In this document: positions 1 through 10,134 of the stretch, piece by piece
How positions within the stretch are numbered: the stretch's first letter is position 1
Layout of the letters: each line of letters begins with the position of its first letter
NCBI RefSeq assembly: GCF_000012385.1
Contig: NC_007940.1
Span: 558,001-622,000 of the forward strand
DNA: 64,000 bases
Source of the DNA: Rickettsia bellii RML369-C
GTDB lineage: Bacteria; Pseudomonadota; Alphaproteobacteria; Rickettsiales; Rickettsiaceae
Reading direction: 5' to 3'
The notes under the pieces: model-generated
The model's input: the letters and a program-made list of their open reading frames with translations, nothing else
Told to the model about the DNA's origin: nothing
Database searches by the model: none
Program-made: the position numbers and the translations under genes

Positions 1-62
1 ACTAAAATTATTAGTACTTTTTACTGTTTTCTGGATCCCGCGATCAAGTTGCGGGATGACAG
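1..62. repeat. Partial palindromic repeat (CGGGATGAC type)
   Basis: The stretch ends with the arm CTGGATCCCGCGATCAAGTT followed by GCGGGATGAC. This is the right half of the palindromic element seen complete at 33765-33855 and 35319-35408; the left half would lie outside the window. A weaker CCACGGGATGAT arm follows at about 91-103. No gene is visible before clpX. Confidence 0.6.
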
Positions 63-173
63 AGGAAGAATTGATCTAGGCAACAAAGCCTCCACGGGAT
101 GATAGAGCTAAACCATGCGAGTACGTCACCACGGTAGACAATTAAGTATATAAACATAAAAAAAGAAAAATTG

Positions 174-1457
174 ATGGTAGTAGAAGCTAATAAAAAAGAA
201 TTAATTTGTTCATTCTGTAGCAAAAAGCAGCATGAAGTGAAAAAGTTAATAGCAGGTCCTGCAGTATTTATTTGCGATGAATGCATAAATTTATGCATGG
301 ATATAATGGAAGAAGAAAGTAAAATAGCGTTAAAGCAGATTACTTACACTATTCCAACTCCGCAAAAAATATGTTCAGTTTTAAATGATTATGTAGTTGG
401 TCAAGAGCAAGCTAAAAAAGTTCTAGCAGTAGCGGTATATAATCATTATAAAAGGCTTGAATATGTCCAATCAGGCAATAATGATGTTGAGCTTAATAAA
501 TCTAATATTTTGTTAATTGGTCCTACCGGTTCAGGTAAAACGTTGCTTGCTCAAACACTTGCTAAAATTTTAGACGTACCTTTTACTATGGCTGATGCTA
601 CCTCTTTAACGGAAGCTGGTTATGTTGGTGAGGATGTGGAAAATATTTTACTTAGATTACTTCAGGCTGCCGAGTTTAATGTGGCTAAAGCACAAAAAGG
701 TATAATATATATTGATGAGGTTGATAAGATTGCTAGAAAGTCTGAAAACCCTTCAATTACTAGAGATGTATCAGGGGAGGGCGTACAACAAGCACTACTT
801 AAAATTATGGAAGGAACGGTTGCTTCTGTTCCTCCGCAAGGTGGTAGAAAACATCCACAGCAAGATTTTGTGCAGCTCGATACCTCAAATATTTTGTTTA
901 TTTGCGGTGGTGCTTTTATGGGAATTGATAGCATCATAACTTCTAGAACAAATAATAGTTCTATAGGTTTTGCAGCAAATGTAAATATTGACAAAGAAAA
1001 AATTAACAGAGAAATTCTTAAATCTTTAGAGATTGAGGATCTAACAAAATTTGGATTAATTCCTGAATTTATCGGAAGATTACCAATCGTTACAACCTTA
1101 GATGATTTAGATAAAGAAGCTTTAGTTACAATTTTAACTAAGCCAAAAAATGCTATAGTGAAGCAGTTTAAAAAACAATTTGAGCTTGATGAAGCTGAGT
1201 TAATAGTTGAGGATTCTGCATTGGAAGCTATTGCTGAAAAAGCTTTAGCTAAAAAAACTGGAGCAAGAGGTCTTCGTTCGATAATTGAGCATCTTTTACT
1301 TGATAGTATGTATAAAGTTGCTGAGCTGAAGAAACAGCGTGTTACTATTACAGAAGATGTAGTTAAAGGGCTAATAGAGCCAATAATTACTTCTATTATT
1401 ACCCCAACAGCAAAAACAAGTAAAAAGCAAGCAGCTGTTGAAGACATACCGGCTTAA
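174..1457 (+). CDS. clpX: ATP-dependent Clp protease ATP-binding subunit ClpX
   Basis: AAA+ unfoldase that feeds tagged proteins to the ClpP peptidase in the cytoplasm. From the ATG at 174 the protein has 427 residues. The N-terminal zinc finger uses C12, C15, C34 and C37. The Walker A motif GPTGSGKT is at 116-123, followed by the pore loop GYVGEDVE, the Walker B stretch [11 protein letters not shown], and IPEFIGRLP near the sensor region. A TTG three bases upstream (171) is in frame, but ATG is preferred because it gives the usual MVVEA start. clpP is commonly the upstream neighbour and would lie outside this window. Family assignment is certain; only the start is a choice. Confidence 0.97.
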   Translation: MVVEANKKELICSFCSKKQHEVKKLIAGPAVFICDECINLCMDIMEEESKIALKQITYTIPTPQKICSVLNDYVVGQEQAKKVLAVAVYNHYKRLEYVQSGNNDVELNKSNILLIGPTGSGKTLLAQTLAKILDVPFTMADATSLTEAGYVGEDVENILLRLLQAAEFNVAKAQKGIIYIDEVDKIARKSENPSITRDVSGEGVQQALLKIMEGTVASVPPQGGRKHPQQDFVQLDTSNILFICGGAFMGIDSIITSRTNNSSIGFAANVNIDKEKINREILKSLEIEDLTKFGLIPEFIGRLPIVTTLDDLDKEALVTILTKPKNAIVKQFKKQFELDEAELIVEDSALEAIAEKALAKKTGARGLRSIIEHLLLDSMYKVAELKKQRVTITEDVVKGLIEPIITSIITPTAKTSKKQAAVEDIPA

Positions 1458-1468
1458 GGTGGGTGTAA

Positions 1469-1557
1469 GTCATTGTGAGGAGCATAGCTTTGATGCAATC
1501 TCAGGAGTTTGCTTTATGAGATTGCCACGTCGTGGCTTTGCTGCTCCTTGTAATGAC
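1469..1557. repeat. Palindromic repeat (GTCATTGYGAGGA type)
   Basis: An imperfect inverted repeat opens with GTCATTGTGAGGAGC and closes with GCTCCTTGTAATGAC; an inner pair GCAATCTCA/TGAGATTGCC also pairs. Related copies are at 44057-44148, 45878-46074 and within 39543-39850. It lies 12 bp after the clpX stop and could act as a transcript-end hairpin. Confidence 0.75.
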
Positions 1558-1595
1558 GGAAAATTAATCCTCTTATTCTTTTTATTTTAAATGAT

Positions 1596-3420
1596 TTAAA
1601 TATCCCCTAAAATATTACAATCTTCTATAATACCTTGAGAATTTATAGTAGTTTCAAAATTTATTGGATATCCTTCATATTTTAACGCTACTTCAAAAAG
1701 TTCAAGATTTTCTGGGGCAGTAATATTTTTTGCAATTTCTTTAATAAACTCTTTATTATCAATCTCTACCCCTTTGCTCTTAATGATATCCCTGCTCTTA
1801 ATGAGAGTTCTAGTAATTTCAAAAAATTTATTAGAAACAGCTTTCTGTATAAAATTTTTCATTTGAGTATCTTCAATAAATATTTCATTATTCGTACAAT
1901 ATTCAAACAATAATTTGATAATTTTAATATCATTTTTATTTATAGCTTTTTGTACAAAATAATTAATTTGCTCTTTACTAAAATCTTTGGGGTTCTTAGG
2001 AATCAAATGTTTATATTTATTTTTACCAAAACCTGAATTTTTAGGTTTAAGGTTGACGTGAGGATTAAATAATTGCTCTAAAGTATGTATATTTTCATTT
2101 TCAGAAACTATATAGAATAATTCTTCAAGTTTAAAATTTTCTTGATCTTTAAGAGTATTTGTATTGGGATTTGTAAAATATTCTTCTAATATTCCAGAAA
2201 TAGTATTTTTTTTAACTTGGTCAAAACCTTTAATATATGGTTCTATTAAGTCAAATGATAAATCCTTAAATCCTAACTTAATTAGTTCTAAAGAATTAAA
2301 ACTTGCAACTTCTTTAATTCCAAACTTTTTCAATAAATGTTTTAATTCTTCAAATTTATTTAAATCTTTTGTATATTTTGTAGCCGCTTTTATGTAGTTA
2401 CTTTCTTTATTCAAATATGTTGATTTTAAATACTGCAATAAATAATTTTTATTTAAATCTTGAACAACCGGATGTTCGAATATTATTTTTATATTATCTT
2501 TAGACCAATTTTCAGCAATTGAAATAATGTTTTTAGCAGATATTTTTTTTGAATGTTCTAATAAAGTTATAAATGATTTTATATCTTGCCTTTCAATTAA
2601 TTTAGTCAATAAATTATCGATGTAAACTTCTTTTAGCTTTTCAAAATCTTTATCAGCTAACTCTCTAAACCTAAAAATTTTAACTGATTCTACACCTCGA
2701 CTTTGAATTAATTCAGTCAATAGGTTGTTGTGGTGATCATCTTTTAGTTTCCCAAAGGCTATATCAACTAACTCTTTTAATCCAAAATTTATAACTCTTT
2801 CTATACCTAATTCATTTAAAAAGTTAGCTAATCCTTTAATACTATTATGTTTTTTGATATGTTCAGCTACTACATCTCCATAAACCATTTCAGTTAAATT
2901 TTCTAATTCAAGATATTTAAAACCTTTGTTTATGTAATAAAGATTTTATTTCCTTATCTTGCCTAATATTCTCATTATATTTAGCTATAGCATTTATACT
3001 AGCATTACTTAAACGATTTCTTTCTATATCCAAAAGAAAATCTTCTGGATGTATTTTTAAATGCCTAAAAGCTTCTTTTATAAAATCTTCATTACCATTT
3101 TTGGTTATCATATTTAAAAATATTGGATAGCTTACTGCAAACGTATTTATGAAATTTTTATAACCTAATAACTTTGCAGCATTAACACTATTACTTTCAA
3201 TAATCAAATCAGGTTTTCCGTAAGAAGCTAAGTGCGGAGCTAATAAATCTAGAGCTTTTTTATTATCAATTTTAATAGCTAAATTACAATAACGACTATA
3301 AATATCACTTGTTATTTTGTCTTGACTCTATGCTATATAGCGGGCAATAGCCTCAAGAAAATTAGGATTATTGATTAAATGTTGTTCCTCAATATTTCTA
3401 GAGTTAACTTTTCTCCCCAT
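1596..3420 (-). pseudogene. Decayed repeat-protein gene (one nonsense, one frameshift)
   Basis: Reading leftwards, an ATG at 3420 (MGRKVNSRNIEEQ...) runs 30 codons to a TAG at 3328-3330. The same frame then reopens (...LAPHLASYGKPDLIIESN...) to a TAA at 2917. A frame change near 2920 continues as GFKYLELENLTEMVYGDVV and stays open to 1596. Joined, this gives about 605 codons. The C-terminal half has degenerate units of about 37 residues (compare NELGIERVINFGLKELVDIA with QSRGVESVKIFRFRELADKD) and is mainly helical, like an ankyrin or other solenoid protein, but I do not recognise the family. No signal peptide or membrane segment is visible. The coherent reading across both lesions indicates a once-intact gene. 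Confidence 0.75.
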
Positions 3421-3590
3421 TTAATTTTTATCATATTTATAATATATTTATTTTAAGAAACTTACTATATATTAATATTTAATTTTTTGCAAGCATTTAA
3501 TTAAATTTTTAACTATTTCTTAAAAAGAATAAATAGTGCAAATTTAAAAAGATCAAGTATAATTAAAATCAAAACTGCTTATCATATTTT

Positions 3591-4877
3591 ATGAATTATT
3601 TACTACCAAGTGCTGCAATAGTTTTACTCGTTTTAGTGAGCTTAAATATATGGTTTTATATAAAAGTTAGAACTTTAAAAACAGAGCTACAATTCTTAAC
3701 AGATCAAAATTTGGAAATTACTAATAATAATCAGTTACTTAATCAAGAAAAAATAGCTTACTTACAAAAAATCGAGCAACTAAAGTGCAGAGTAGAGTAT
3801 CAAGAACAATCTATTAAGGATTCTGAAAAAATACGTAATGAGTCCTTTTCTTCGGCTAAAGCTGCTTTATTTGATTTAGGCAAGGATTTATCCAAGCAAC
3901 TTATCGAAATCCATAAAATGGAAAACACAGCAGCAAGAGAGCTAGCTGAGAAAAATATTGCTACTGCTTCTGGAAAGTTTAATAGTGAGTTTGAGCGTTT
4001 AATTACTATGGTAGGAACGCTTAACAAAGATATTGAGCAGTCTAAAAGCACAGTAGACTTAATCAAACAATCGTTACTTTCGCCTATTGGGGCAGGGCTA
4101 CTTGCTGAGATTACTCTCGAAAATATCTTAAAATCATCAGGATTACGTTCTAATTTAGATTTCATCATGCAATATGGTTTAACTACCTCAGATAGTACTA
4201 AATTAAGACCTGATGCACTTATTTTTCTGCCTTCCGGTAATTTGATGGTGATTGATTCAAAAGCTTCCAAATTTTTAGTTGATGAGCAGGATAATAGTGG
4301 GAATCTTAGCAAAACTATGAATTATCATTTAAAATCGTTAGCTAATAAAGATTATGCTGAAAATATTTTAGCTGACTTAAATAAAAAAGAGCAGAATTAT
4401 AACAATGTCATTACTTTGATGTTTTTACCTACTGAACAAGCCGTTGAGAAAGTTATTGCAGCCGATCCTAATTTTTTACAAAAAGCTTGGGGTTGTAGTA
4501 TTTTTCCAGTAGGCCCTAGTGGGCTTATGAATATGCTGTCATTCGCAAAATTTCAAATTACCGATCATCGTCGTTCAGAAAATTATAAAATAATCATTGA
4601 AGAGGTAAGAAAGTTATTAAGCTCTATTGGTACTATAGCAGATTATTCTCAAAAAATTGGCAATAACCTACATAATATGGTTACTAATTATGATAAGTTT
4701 GCGGCTTCTTTTAATCGTAATTTTATGTCAAGAGTTAAGAATATCCAAAAACTGGGTATTGATTCAGGAAATAAAACGCTACCTGCAAGTCTTGAACGCT
4801 ATCAAATTGTTTCTTCCAAATCCGAAATTATTGAAGTAGAAGCAGAAAATTCTCAACCACAACAAATAGAAGAATAA
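3591..4877 (+). CDS. rmuC: DNA recombination protein RmuC
   Basis: RmuC-family protein of 428 residues, linked genetically to limiting recombination at inverted repeats and thought to carry a restriction-endonuclease-like fold. Residues about 5-24 form one membrane anchor, residues about 25-80 are coiled-coil-like, and the conserved RmuC domain fills most of 140-400. Within it the core-like stretch PDALIFLPSG...VIDSKAS lies at 207-226. The start ATG at 3591 gives the anchor immediately, as usual in the family. The next gene starts one base after the stop, so co-transcription is likely. The assignment is based on domain pattern and length. Confidence 0.93.
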   Translation: MNYLLPSAAIVLLVLVSLNIWFYIKVRTLKTELQFLTDQNLEITNNNQLLNQEKIAYLQKIEQLKCRVEYQEQSIKDSEKIRNESFSSAKAALFDLGKDLSKQLIEIHKMENTAARELAEKNIATASGKFNSEFERLITMVGTLNKDIEQSKSTVDLIKQSLLSPIGAGLLAEITLENILKSSGLRSNLDFIMQYGLTTSDSTKLRPDALIFLPSGNLMVIDSKASKFLVDEQDNSGNLSKTMNYHLKSLANKDYAENILADLNKKEQNYNNVITLMFLPTEQAVEKVIAADPNFLQKAWGCSIFPVGPSGLMNMLSFAKFQITDHRRSENYKIIIEEVRKLLSSIGTIADYSQKIGNNLHNMVTNYDKFAASFNRNFMSRVKNIQKLGIDSGNKTLPASLERYQIVSSKSEIIEVEAENSQPQQIEE

Positions 4878-4878
4878 A

Positions 4879-5841
4879 TTGATAACTCAAATGTTAAGAA
4901 AAATTTTTATAATTTGCATATCAATATTATTAGTATTTGTCTGCATATATAGTATAGAAAATTTAAAGTCCAAAAAAAATGAAAATATTCTAAGGGTTAG
5001 TTTCATCAATATGTGGTCAGGATTTACAATAGATGAGTTGCCGATGATAAAAGAAGTAATAGAAGAAAGTGGAAGAAAAATTGTTATAGATCATAAAAAT
5101 TATGACCTTATAATTGAGAGTGTTTTCGGTCAGAAAAAAATTAGTAACAAGAATAGTATAAAAATATTTTTTACTGGTGAATCTATTAGACCTAACCCTG
5201 ATAATTATGATATAGCTATAGGTTTTGATTATATAGATCATCCGCATTATATAAGAATACCTCTATATTATATGTATTTTACTAATGAGATAAGCACAAA
5301 TTATAAAAGACCTAAATGCAACCCACATAAGCCGCATTTTGCTTGTTTTCTTGTTAGTGCACATATAGATGATACTGAAAAATTTGATGGTTGCGTTGCA
5401 AGAGATAAATTTTTTCACAAGCTATCATCATATAAAAGAATAAGAAGCGGAGGTAAATACTTAAATAATGAATCTAGAGTAGTACCTAAAGAAAACACTA
5501 GAGAGTGGTTATCTGAATGCAAATTTGTAATTGCTTATGAAAATAAAACGTATGAAGACTATGTTACTGAAAAACCTTTCCAAGCTTATCTAGCTGGAGC
5601 GGTCCCTATTTATTATGCAGATAAAAGCTATGTTAAAGACGTAAATCCTAGGGCAGTAATATTTGCTAAAGATTTTGCTTCAGAAGAAGATCTATATAAC
5701 TATATTATTTCTATTGATCAAAATGACGAAAAATATTGTGAAATATATAATAACTCAATTGTACCTGATTCTCTAAATAATTACCCTATAATAAAAGAGA
5801 AATTAAAAGAAAAACTTTTACCTTTATTAAATGAAAAATAA
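4879..5841 (+). CDS. Membrane-anchored GT10-type fucosyltransferase
   Basis: Probable glycosyltransferase of family GT10 (alpha-1,3/1,4-fucosyltransferase fold), acting on lipopolysaccharide or another glycan at the inner membrane. An N-terminal segment (about 7-26) is a membrane anchor. The hallmark donor-binding stretch is at 216-246: FVIAYENKTYEDYVTEKPF followed by QAYLAGAVPIYY. FFTGE at 97-101 fits the N-terminal lobe. The frame opens with TTG at 4879; an ATG at 4891 would remove four residues and is equally plausible because neither has a strong ribosome-binding site. It lies one base after rmuC and overlaps the next glycosyltransferase by 11 bp. The sugar donor is inferred from the family, not shown. 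Confidence 0.85.
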   Translation: MITQMLRKIFIICISILLVFVCIYSIENLKSKKNENILRVSFINMWSGFTIDELPMIKEVIEESGRKIVIDHKNYDLIIESVFGQKKISNKNSIKIFFTGESIRPNPDNYDIAIGFDYIDHPHYIRIPLYYMYFTNEISTNYKRPKCNPHKPHFACFLVSAHIDDTEKFDGCVARDKFFHKLSSYKRIRSGGKYLNNESRVVPKENTREWLSECKFVIAYENKTYEDYVTEKPFQAYLAGAVPIYYADKSYVKDVNPRAVIFAKDFASEEDLYNYIISIDQNDEKYCEIYNNSIVPDSLNNYPIIKEKLKEKLLPLLNEK

Positions 5842-6703
5842 AATTTATCACATAAAAAAGTATTTTTTTATATTATTTATTATAATTAGCTGCCTATTAA
5901 TATTTTGTAAGTTTGGATCAAATGAAATTTCTTTATTCTATATTACTTATCAGTTAAAAAATAATCCGATTAGTGAAAAAGATATTAAAATTTTTGTAAT
6001 TAATCTAGATCATAGTACCAATAGATATAATAATATAAATAAACAATTTATTGATATTAATTTATCTTATGAAAGATTTAGTGCAGTAGATGGTTATGAA
6101 TTATCTATAGCAAATCAGAAAGGAGAAAAGTTTACCGGCTTGGATCTAAAGAATAATTCTTCCCTTTTATCATTAGATAATAATTATACTATTTTTTGTC
6201 CATCAGAAAATATAAATTACTACGCATTGAATCGTACTTTAACCGCCGGTGAATTTGGATGTTATTGTAGCCATAGAGAAATTTGGCTTAAAATGGTTGA
6301 AGAAAATATTCCATATGCCTTAATTTTAGAAGACGATGCTATATTAAAAGAAAATTTTTATAAGAAATTCTCAACCATAATCAAATCTTTACCTAGTGAT
6401 TGGGATCTAGTCTATTTATTTTTGATGTATCTACCGAGGCAAAAATTTTATAAAATTTATAATAATCCTTATCTTAAAAAAATTAATACCCAAAGGTATT
6501 TTTATACTTCTACGGGTTATTTAATAAATTTAAAAGCTGCTACGAAGCTTCTTAAATATAGTAAAAGCTTTAGCGAGCCAATTGATGATAGTATAGCACA
6601 AGAAGTAGCTGATAGTAGAATACAAGCTTATATTACAACACCTTTTTTAATAAATACTGATTTTAAAGATTCAACTATTATTGAGATGGGAAGACCAGAC
6701 TAG
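5831..6703 (+). CDS. GT25-family glycosyltransferase (LOS-type)
   Basis: Family GT25 (lipooligosaccharide beta-galactosyltransferase type) of 290 residues. A membrane segment spans about 11-27. Family motifs follow in order: FVINLD at 55-60 with R65, then EFGCYCSH at 141-148, then LEDDA at 166-170 (the metal-binding acidic motif). The ATG at 5831 lies inside the upstream GT10 gene (11-bp overlap), so the two are translationally coupled and probably act on the same glycan. The first about 50 residues precede the conserved domain and hold the anchor. Acceptor and sugar are not deducible. Confidence 0.85.
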   Translation: MKNKIYHIKKYFFILFIIISCLLIFCKFGSNEISLFYITYQLKNNPISEKDIKIFVINLDHSTNRYNNINKQFIDINLSYERFSAVDGYELSIANQKGEKFTGLDLKNNSSLLSLDNNYTIFCPSENINYYALNRTLTAGEFGCYCSHREIWLKMVEENIPYALILEDDAILKENFYKKFSTIIKSLPSDWDLVYLFLMYLPRQKFYKIYNNPYLKKINTQRYFYTSTGYLINLKAATKLLKYSKSFSEPIDDSIAQEVADSRIQAYITTPFLINTDFKDSTIIEMGRPD

Positions 6704-6789
6704 AAATATAGTAAAATGAATCTTTACTAGCCGTGTCCTTAAGATACCGCAATCGAATCGCATTATGACATACTATTATTAGAGTTTTA

Positions 6790-8067
6790 TCAAATCATTT
6801 TAGCTTTAGGTTGTTTAAAATTAGCTTGGTCAAAATCGTATATAAAGCTTTTAATAACAGGTACTATAAACTGTTTAAACTTACTGCCGCTAAATACGCC
6901 ATAATGTCCTGCACCTTTTTGTAAGTGATATTTCTTCATTGATTCAGGAATATTACTACAAAGCTTTAAAGCTGCTTTGGTTTGACCAACTGCTGCAATA
7001 TCGTCAAGTTCTCCTTCAATTCCAAGTAATGCACATTTAGTGATATTTTTCAGATCAATAGGACGTTGTTCTGAAACTAATTTGCCTCTTGCTAGGGAAA
7101 ATTGCTGAAATACCTCATCAATAGTTTGTAGGTAAAATTCTGCTGGCATATCCATAGCAGCTAAATATTCATCATAGAATTTAATAGTATGATCAGCTTT
7201 TTGATAATCACAATTTAGTAAATTTTGCCATAATTCTAAATGCGAATCTATATGACGGAATAGATTTAGACTTACAAAACCAGCTAATTGTAAAAATCCT
7301 GGATATACTTTTCTACCATGACCAGGATAATTAGGTGGCACTTGCATCGTAACCATTTTACAAAACCACTCCAAACTTTTGCTTAAAGCAAATTCATTTA
7401 CTGCGGTGGGATTTTTTCTAGCATCAATAGGACCACCCATTAAAATCATTGAGCTTGGCACATTTGGGCTATTATCTTTCGACATCAAACTAATAGCAGC
7501 AAGTAAAGGCACAGTCGGTTGACAAACAGCCATAGTATGAACATTTGGTCCTAGAAAATTAATAAACTCCATTACGTAATCAATGTAATCATCCATATCA
7601 AAAGAACCTGCTTCAAGCGGTACATAGTTTGCTTCCGTCCAATCGGTAATATAGACATCCGTATATGGTAATAATTCCTGTACAGTTGAGCGAAGTAACG
7701 TAGCGTGGTGACCTGCCATAGGAGCTACTATTAACAATTTAGGTAAGACGCTTTTAAAGCCGACTTTTTCAAAATGACGTAACTCACAAAATGGCTTTTT
7801 CAATATAACTTTTTCGTTGATCTTATAGGTTTTGTTATCAATAGTAGTTTCAAGAATATTAAATTCCGGCTTTTCATATTTTCTAGTCATACGCTCGCAA
7901 AGTGTTAAGTAAGAATGCATGATTCTAGCAAAACCATTCTCCTCTAATGATTCACGTTCATATGCTTCTTTCAAAATCTTTATGCCTAAATGCATAGGGG
8001 CTATTTGTGCTCTTAACCCCTCCAGCATATAGTATGTATAATTAGTATTTAAATCATAGTTAATCAT
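6790..8067 (-). CDS. phaZ: Intracellular polyhydroxyalkanoate depolymerase, PhaZ-like
   Basis: Alpha/beta hydrolase of 425 residues in the intracellular poly(3-hydroxybutyrate) depolymerase family. In that family the nucleophile is a cysteine in place of the lipase-box serine, and here VCQP places it at C182. Further family stretches are ITDWTEANYVP (about 140-150), ILMGGPIDARKNPTAVN and, near the C-terminus, GAGHYGVFSG with the probable catalytic histidine. It stands alone on the minus strand with no phaC or phaB nearby, so stored polymer may not be the substrate; a host or short ester is possible. Assignment to the family is firm, the substrate is not. Confidence 0.9.
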   Translation of the reverse strand: MINYDLNTNYTYYMLEGLRAQIAPMHLGIKILKEAYERESLEENGFARIMHSYLTLCERMTRKYEKPEFNILETTIDNKTYKINEKVILKKPFCELRHFEKVGFKSVLPKLLIVAPMAGHHATLLRSTVQELLPYTDVYITDWTEANYVPLEAGSFDMDDYIDYVMEFINFLGPNVHTMAVCQPTVPLLAAISLMSKDNSPNVPSSMILMGGPIDARKNPTAVNEFALSKSLEWFCKMVTMQVPPNYPGHGRKVYPGFLQLAGFVSLNLFRHIDSHLELWQNLLNCDYQKADHTIKFYDEYLAAMDMPAEFYLQTIDEVFQQFSLARGKLVSEQRPIDLKNITKCALLGIEGELDDIAAVGQTKAALKLCSNIPESMKKYHLQKGAGHYGVFSGSKFKQFIVPVIKSFIYDFDQANFKQPKAKMI

Positions 8068-8180
8068 AATTTATCCTTGAATTTAATAATAATTAATATG
8101 TTGAGTCTAACATTAAAAATCTTTTAGCAACATTAATTTTAGAATTAGTTATTTAAGTTTTTATTGGATAGTGATAAAAT

Positions 8181-8912
8181 TTACTCTCCTAATAGGTCTA
8201 CTTGAATATCATCATTCGAAGATATGGCATCATGGCTAGATAAAGTTTTACTAATTTCATTGATAGTAATAGCAGTTTGTTCTGCAATAATTTGATCGGC
8301 ATTACTAATAGCTTTGCCAACATTTAGATCCGATATAGCAGTAGTAAGCACATCTATTAATGTTGCAAGACTTAAAAATTTTAAATCTTTTATCGATTCA
8401 AACATTATTAGAGGGATTATAGCCATATTTAATCTTGCTGCATCATTATAATAAAAATTTTGGAAAAATATGTTATTGCTTAACTCCTCTCCAGTAACAT
8501 CTTGAGTAATTTTATTACCATAGTAAGATGATACTAATAATGAAGCAAGCCTTGCGAATTTAATAGAAACTGAAGCATAAAACATAGGATCTTCATAGAA
8601 TATGGTTTCTGGATCTCGGAAATAAAAACAAATATAATCAATTAATAATGTAGCCATAGCAAGATATTTAGCCACATCCTGCCAATTACTATAAGTATGA
8701 ATATTATTTAATTCAGGATTATTAAAATCTATATCCTGATCTGTAAGTCTTTTGTATATTGCTTGTAATTTCTGCTCATTAAGGTCATTTTTTTTTAGAT
8801 GTTTAAACAATACATAAAAATAAGGTTTAATTTCTTCAGACGAAAACAATTTATTTTCAATTAAAGCAGGAACAATTTTGTTGTGCAAAAATCCAAGTAG
8901 CTTATTGTGCAT
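8181..8912 (-). CDS. Hypothetical protein, 243 aa
   Basis: I do not recognise this protein. It starts at the ATG at 8912 (MHNKLLGFLHNKIVP) and is mainly helical. Moderately hydrophobic stretches, for example YLAMATLLIDYICFYF at about 89-104 and MAIIPLIMFESI further on, may be membrane-associated helices or buried core. The C-terminus is acidic and polar. There is no signal peptide and no catalytic motif. It follows a possible out-of-frame extension of the 9103-10074 gene by 18 bp on the same strand, so the two may form one unit. Confidence 0.6.
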   Translation of the reverse strand: MHNKLLGFLHNKIVPALIENKLFSSEEIKPYFYVLFKHLKKNDLNEQKLQAIYKRLTDQDIDFNNPELNNIHTYSNWQDVAKYLAMATLLIDYICFYFRDPETIFYEDPMFYASVSIKFARLASLLVSSYYGNKITQDVTGEELSNNIFFQNFYYNDAARLNMAIIPLIMFESIKDLKFLSLATLIDVLTTAISDLNVGKAISNADQIIAEQTAITINEISKTLSSHDAISSNDDIQVDLLGE

Positions 8913-8930
8913 AAAGCCCGTAACTTTACT

Positions 8931-9102
8931 TTATTCTTCGACGACTCCAGCTGCGGATAACCAACGTAGAGCGGTACATGTTATAAAATAATTTACAGTA
9001 TCATTATTTAATAAATCAATAGGCTGTAATAGTAGATTTGCTGCATATCTAAAACAAATAACTACAGTATTTATCAAATTATCAGAAAAGGTAGGAGTAT
9101 TA
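8931..9102 (-). pseudogene. Out-of-frame C-terminal extension of the 9103-10074 gene
   Basis: Immediately after the TGA at 9103-9105 a different minus-strand frame is open for about 57 codons (DNTPTFSDNLINTVVICFRY... to ...LRWLSAAGVVEE) and ends with TAA at 8931-8933. It has no start codon of its own and amino-acid composition like real coding sequence. The simplest reading is a single-base indel near 9105 in the upstream gene. Confidence 0.4.
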
Positions 9103-10074
9103 TCAAATAAAACTTTTATCGTTTGTTTTATTTTCTAATTCCTTAAACAAATTATAATTAATGATTTTGGTCTGTTTACTTGATAGTACAGTACTCGGAA
9201 AAGATAATAAAAGTTGTAATATAGCAAGAATAGTAGTTGGTAAAGCACATAGCTCATATAGTGGTTCTTCTTCATCAAATACATATGAACGAAGTAATAT
9301 CACCCCTGTTATAATAGTACTGTAAGTCAATGCTATTTTGCCAGAATGGTTGCTAACAGAATTGGATTTTTCTATTAGCCAAGAGTTAATTTTATGTTCC
9401 TCGTTAAATTGCTCTTTAGCTTTTTCTAGCCTAAAGTAACTTTGCTTTAATGAACTAATATACCTTACAAAATTTAAATGTATCTCTTTTTCTTTGTTAA
9501 ATTCCTCTGCATAATTCACGTTTGGCTTATATAATATTGCCTTAGCAACATATCGATATAGGAAATATTCTTTAGTGAGCGGATATGACGTATTAGAAAT
9601 TTTTTCTGCTGATTCAAATAATTTTTCATAATGCTCAAAATTATTCTCTAAAAACAACTGAACTTTATTACGTAACTCAATAAATTCTAGTGATTTTATA
9701 TCTCCTATATATTTTAGAATTGCGTCAATAAGATTTTTATTTTCTATTCCTATTAATTTTTGTAATTTTATATGTAAAAAATGATCATAGTTATTTAGTT
9801 CGTTAAAAATATTTTGCCAATTTTTATCGGTAATATTTTCACCTTGATATTTTTTAGTTTTTGCTATGCTGCTTAATAGTGCTTGTAAATGTTCTGTGTA
9901 AACAAAATTTTTTGTTGTTGTGGGCAAATTATCAAAATTTTTATCATATCCCCATATTTTAAATAATTTACCAAAATCAAACCTTGCAAGTGCAGTAGTA
10001 CTTTTCCATAAGCATGCTGAAAAAGCTGATATATTATTATAATAGTTTAATATTATTTCAAGCTTGCTGCTCAT
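9103..10074 (-). CDS. Hypothetical membrane protein, possibly frameshifted at its end
   Basis: Protein of 323 residues that I do not recognise. Most of it is helical and charged. Two hydrophobic segments sit near the C-terminus, LTYSTIITGVILLRSYVF and LYELCALPTTILAILQLLLSF, which suggests a cytoplasmic domain with a C-terminal membrane hairpin. The frame stops at 9103 (TGA). Another frame reading LFDNTPTFSDNLINTVV... stays open from about 9110 to a TAA at 8931 and ends LSAAGVVEE, so the gene may once have been about 380 residues long. The start ATG at 10074 follows an AT-rich region. Confidence 0.6.
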   Translation of the reverse strand: MSSKLEIILNYYNNISAFSACLWKSTTALARFDFGKLFKIWGYDKNFDNLPTTTKNFVYTEHLQALLSSIAKTKKYQGENITDKNWQNIFNELNNYDHFLHIKLQKLIGIENKNLIDAILKYIGDIKSLEFIELRNKVQLFLENNFEHYEKLFESAEKISNTSYPLTKEYFLYRYVAKAILYKPNVNYAEEFNKEKEIHLNFVRYISSLKQSYFRLEKAKEQFNEEHKINSWLIEKSNSVSNHSGKIALTYSTIITGVILLRSYVFDEEEPLYELCALPTTILAILQLLLSFPSTVLSSKQTKIINYNLFKELENKTNDKSFI

Positions 10075-10134
10075 AATTTTTCATAATAGTTAATTTAAAT
10101 TAACTATTATGAGCTATAGCAATTTTTAATGCAA

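Noticed and set aside
44..298. Minus-strand ORF of 84 codons over the clpX start
   Set aside because: It overlaps the conserved zinc-finger part of clpX and a repeat; composition is not protein-like and no ribosome-binding site is seen.
662..1447. Long minus-strand ORF opposite clpX (261 codons)
   Set aside because: It is a serine-rich shadow of the clpX codons; clpX itself is certain.
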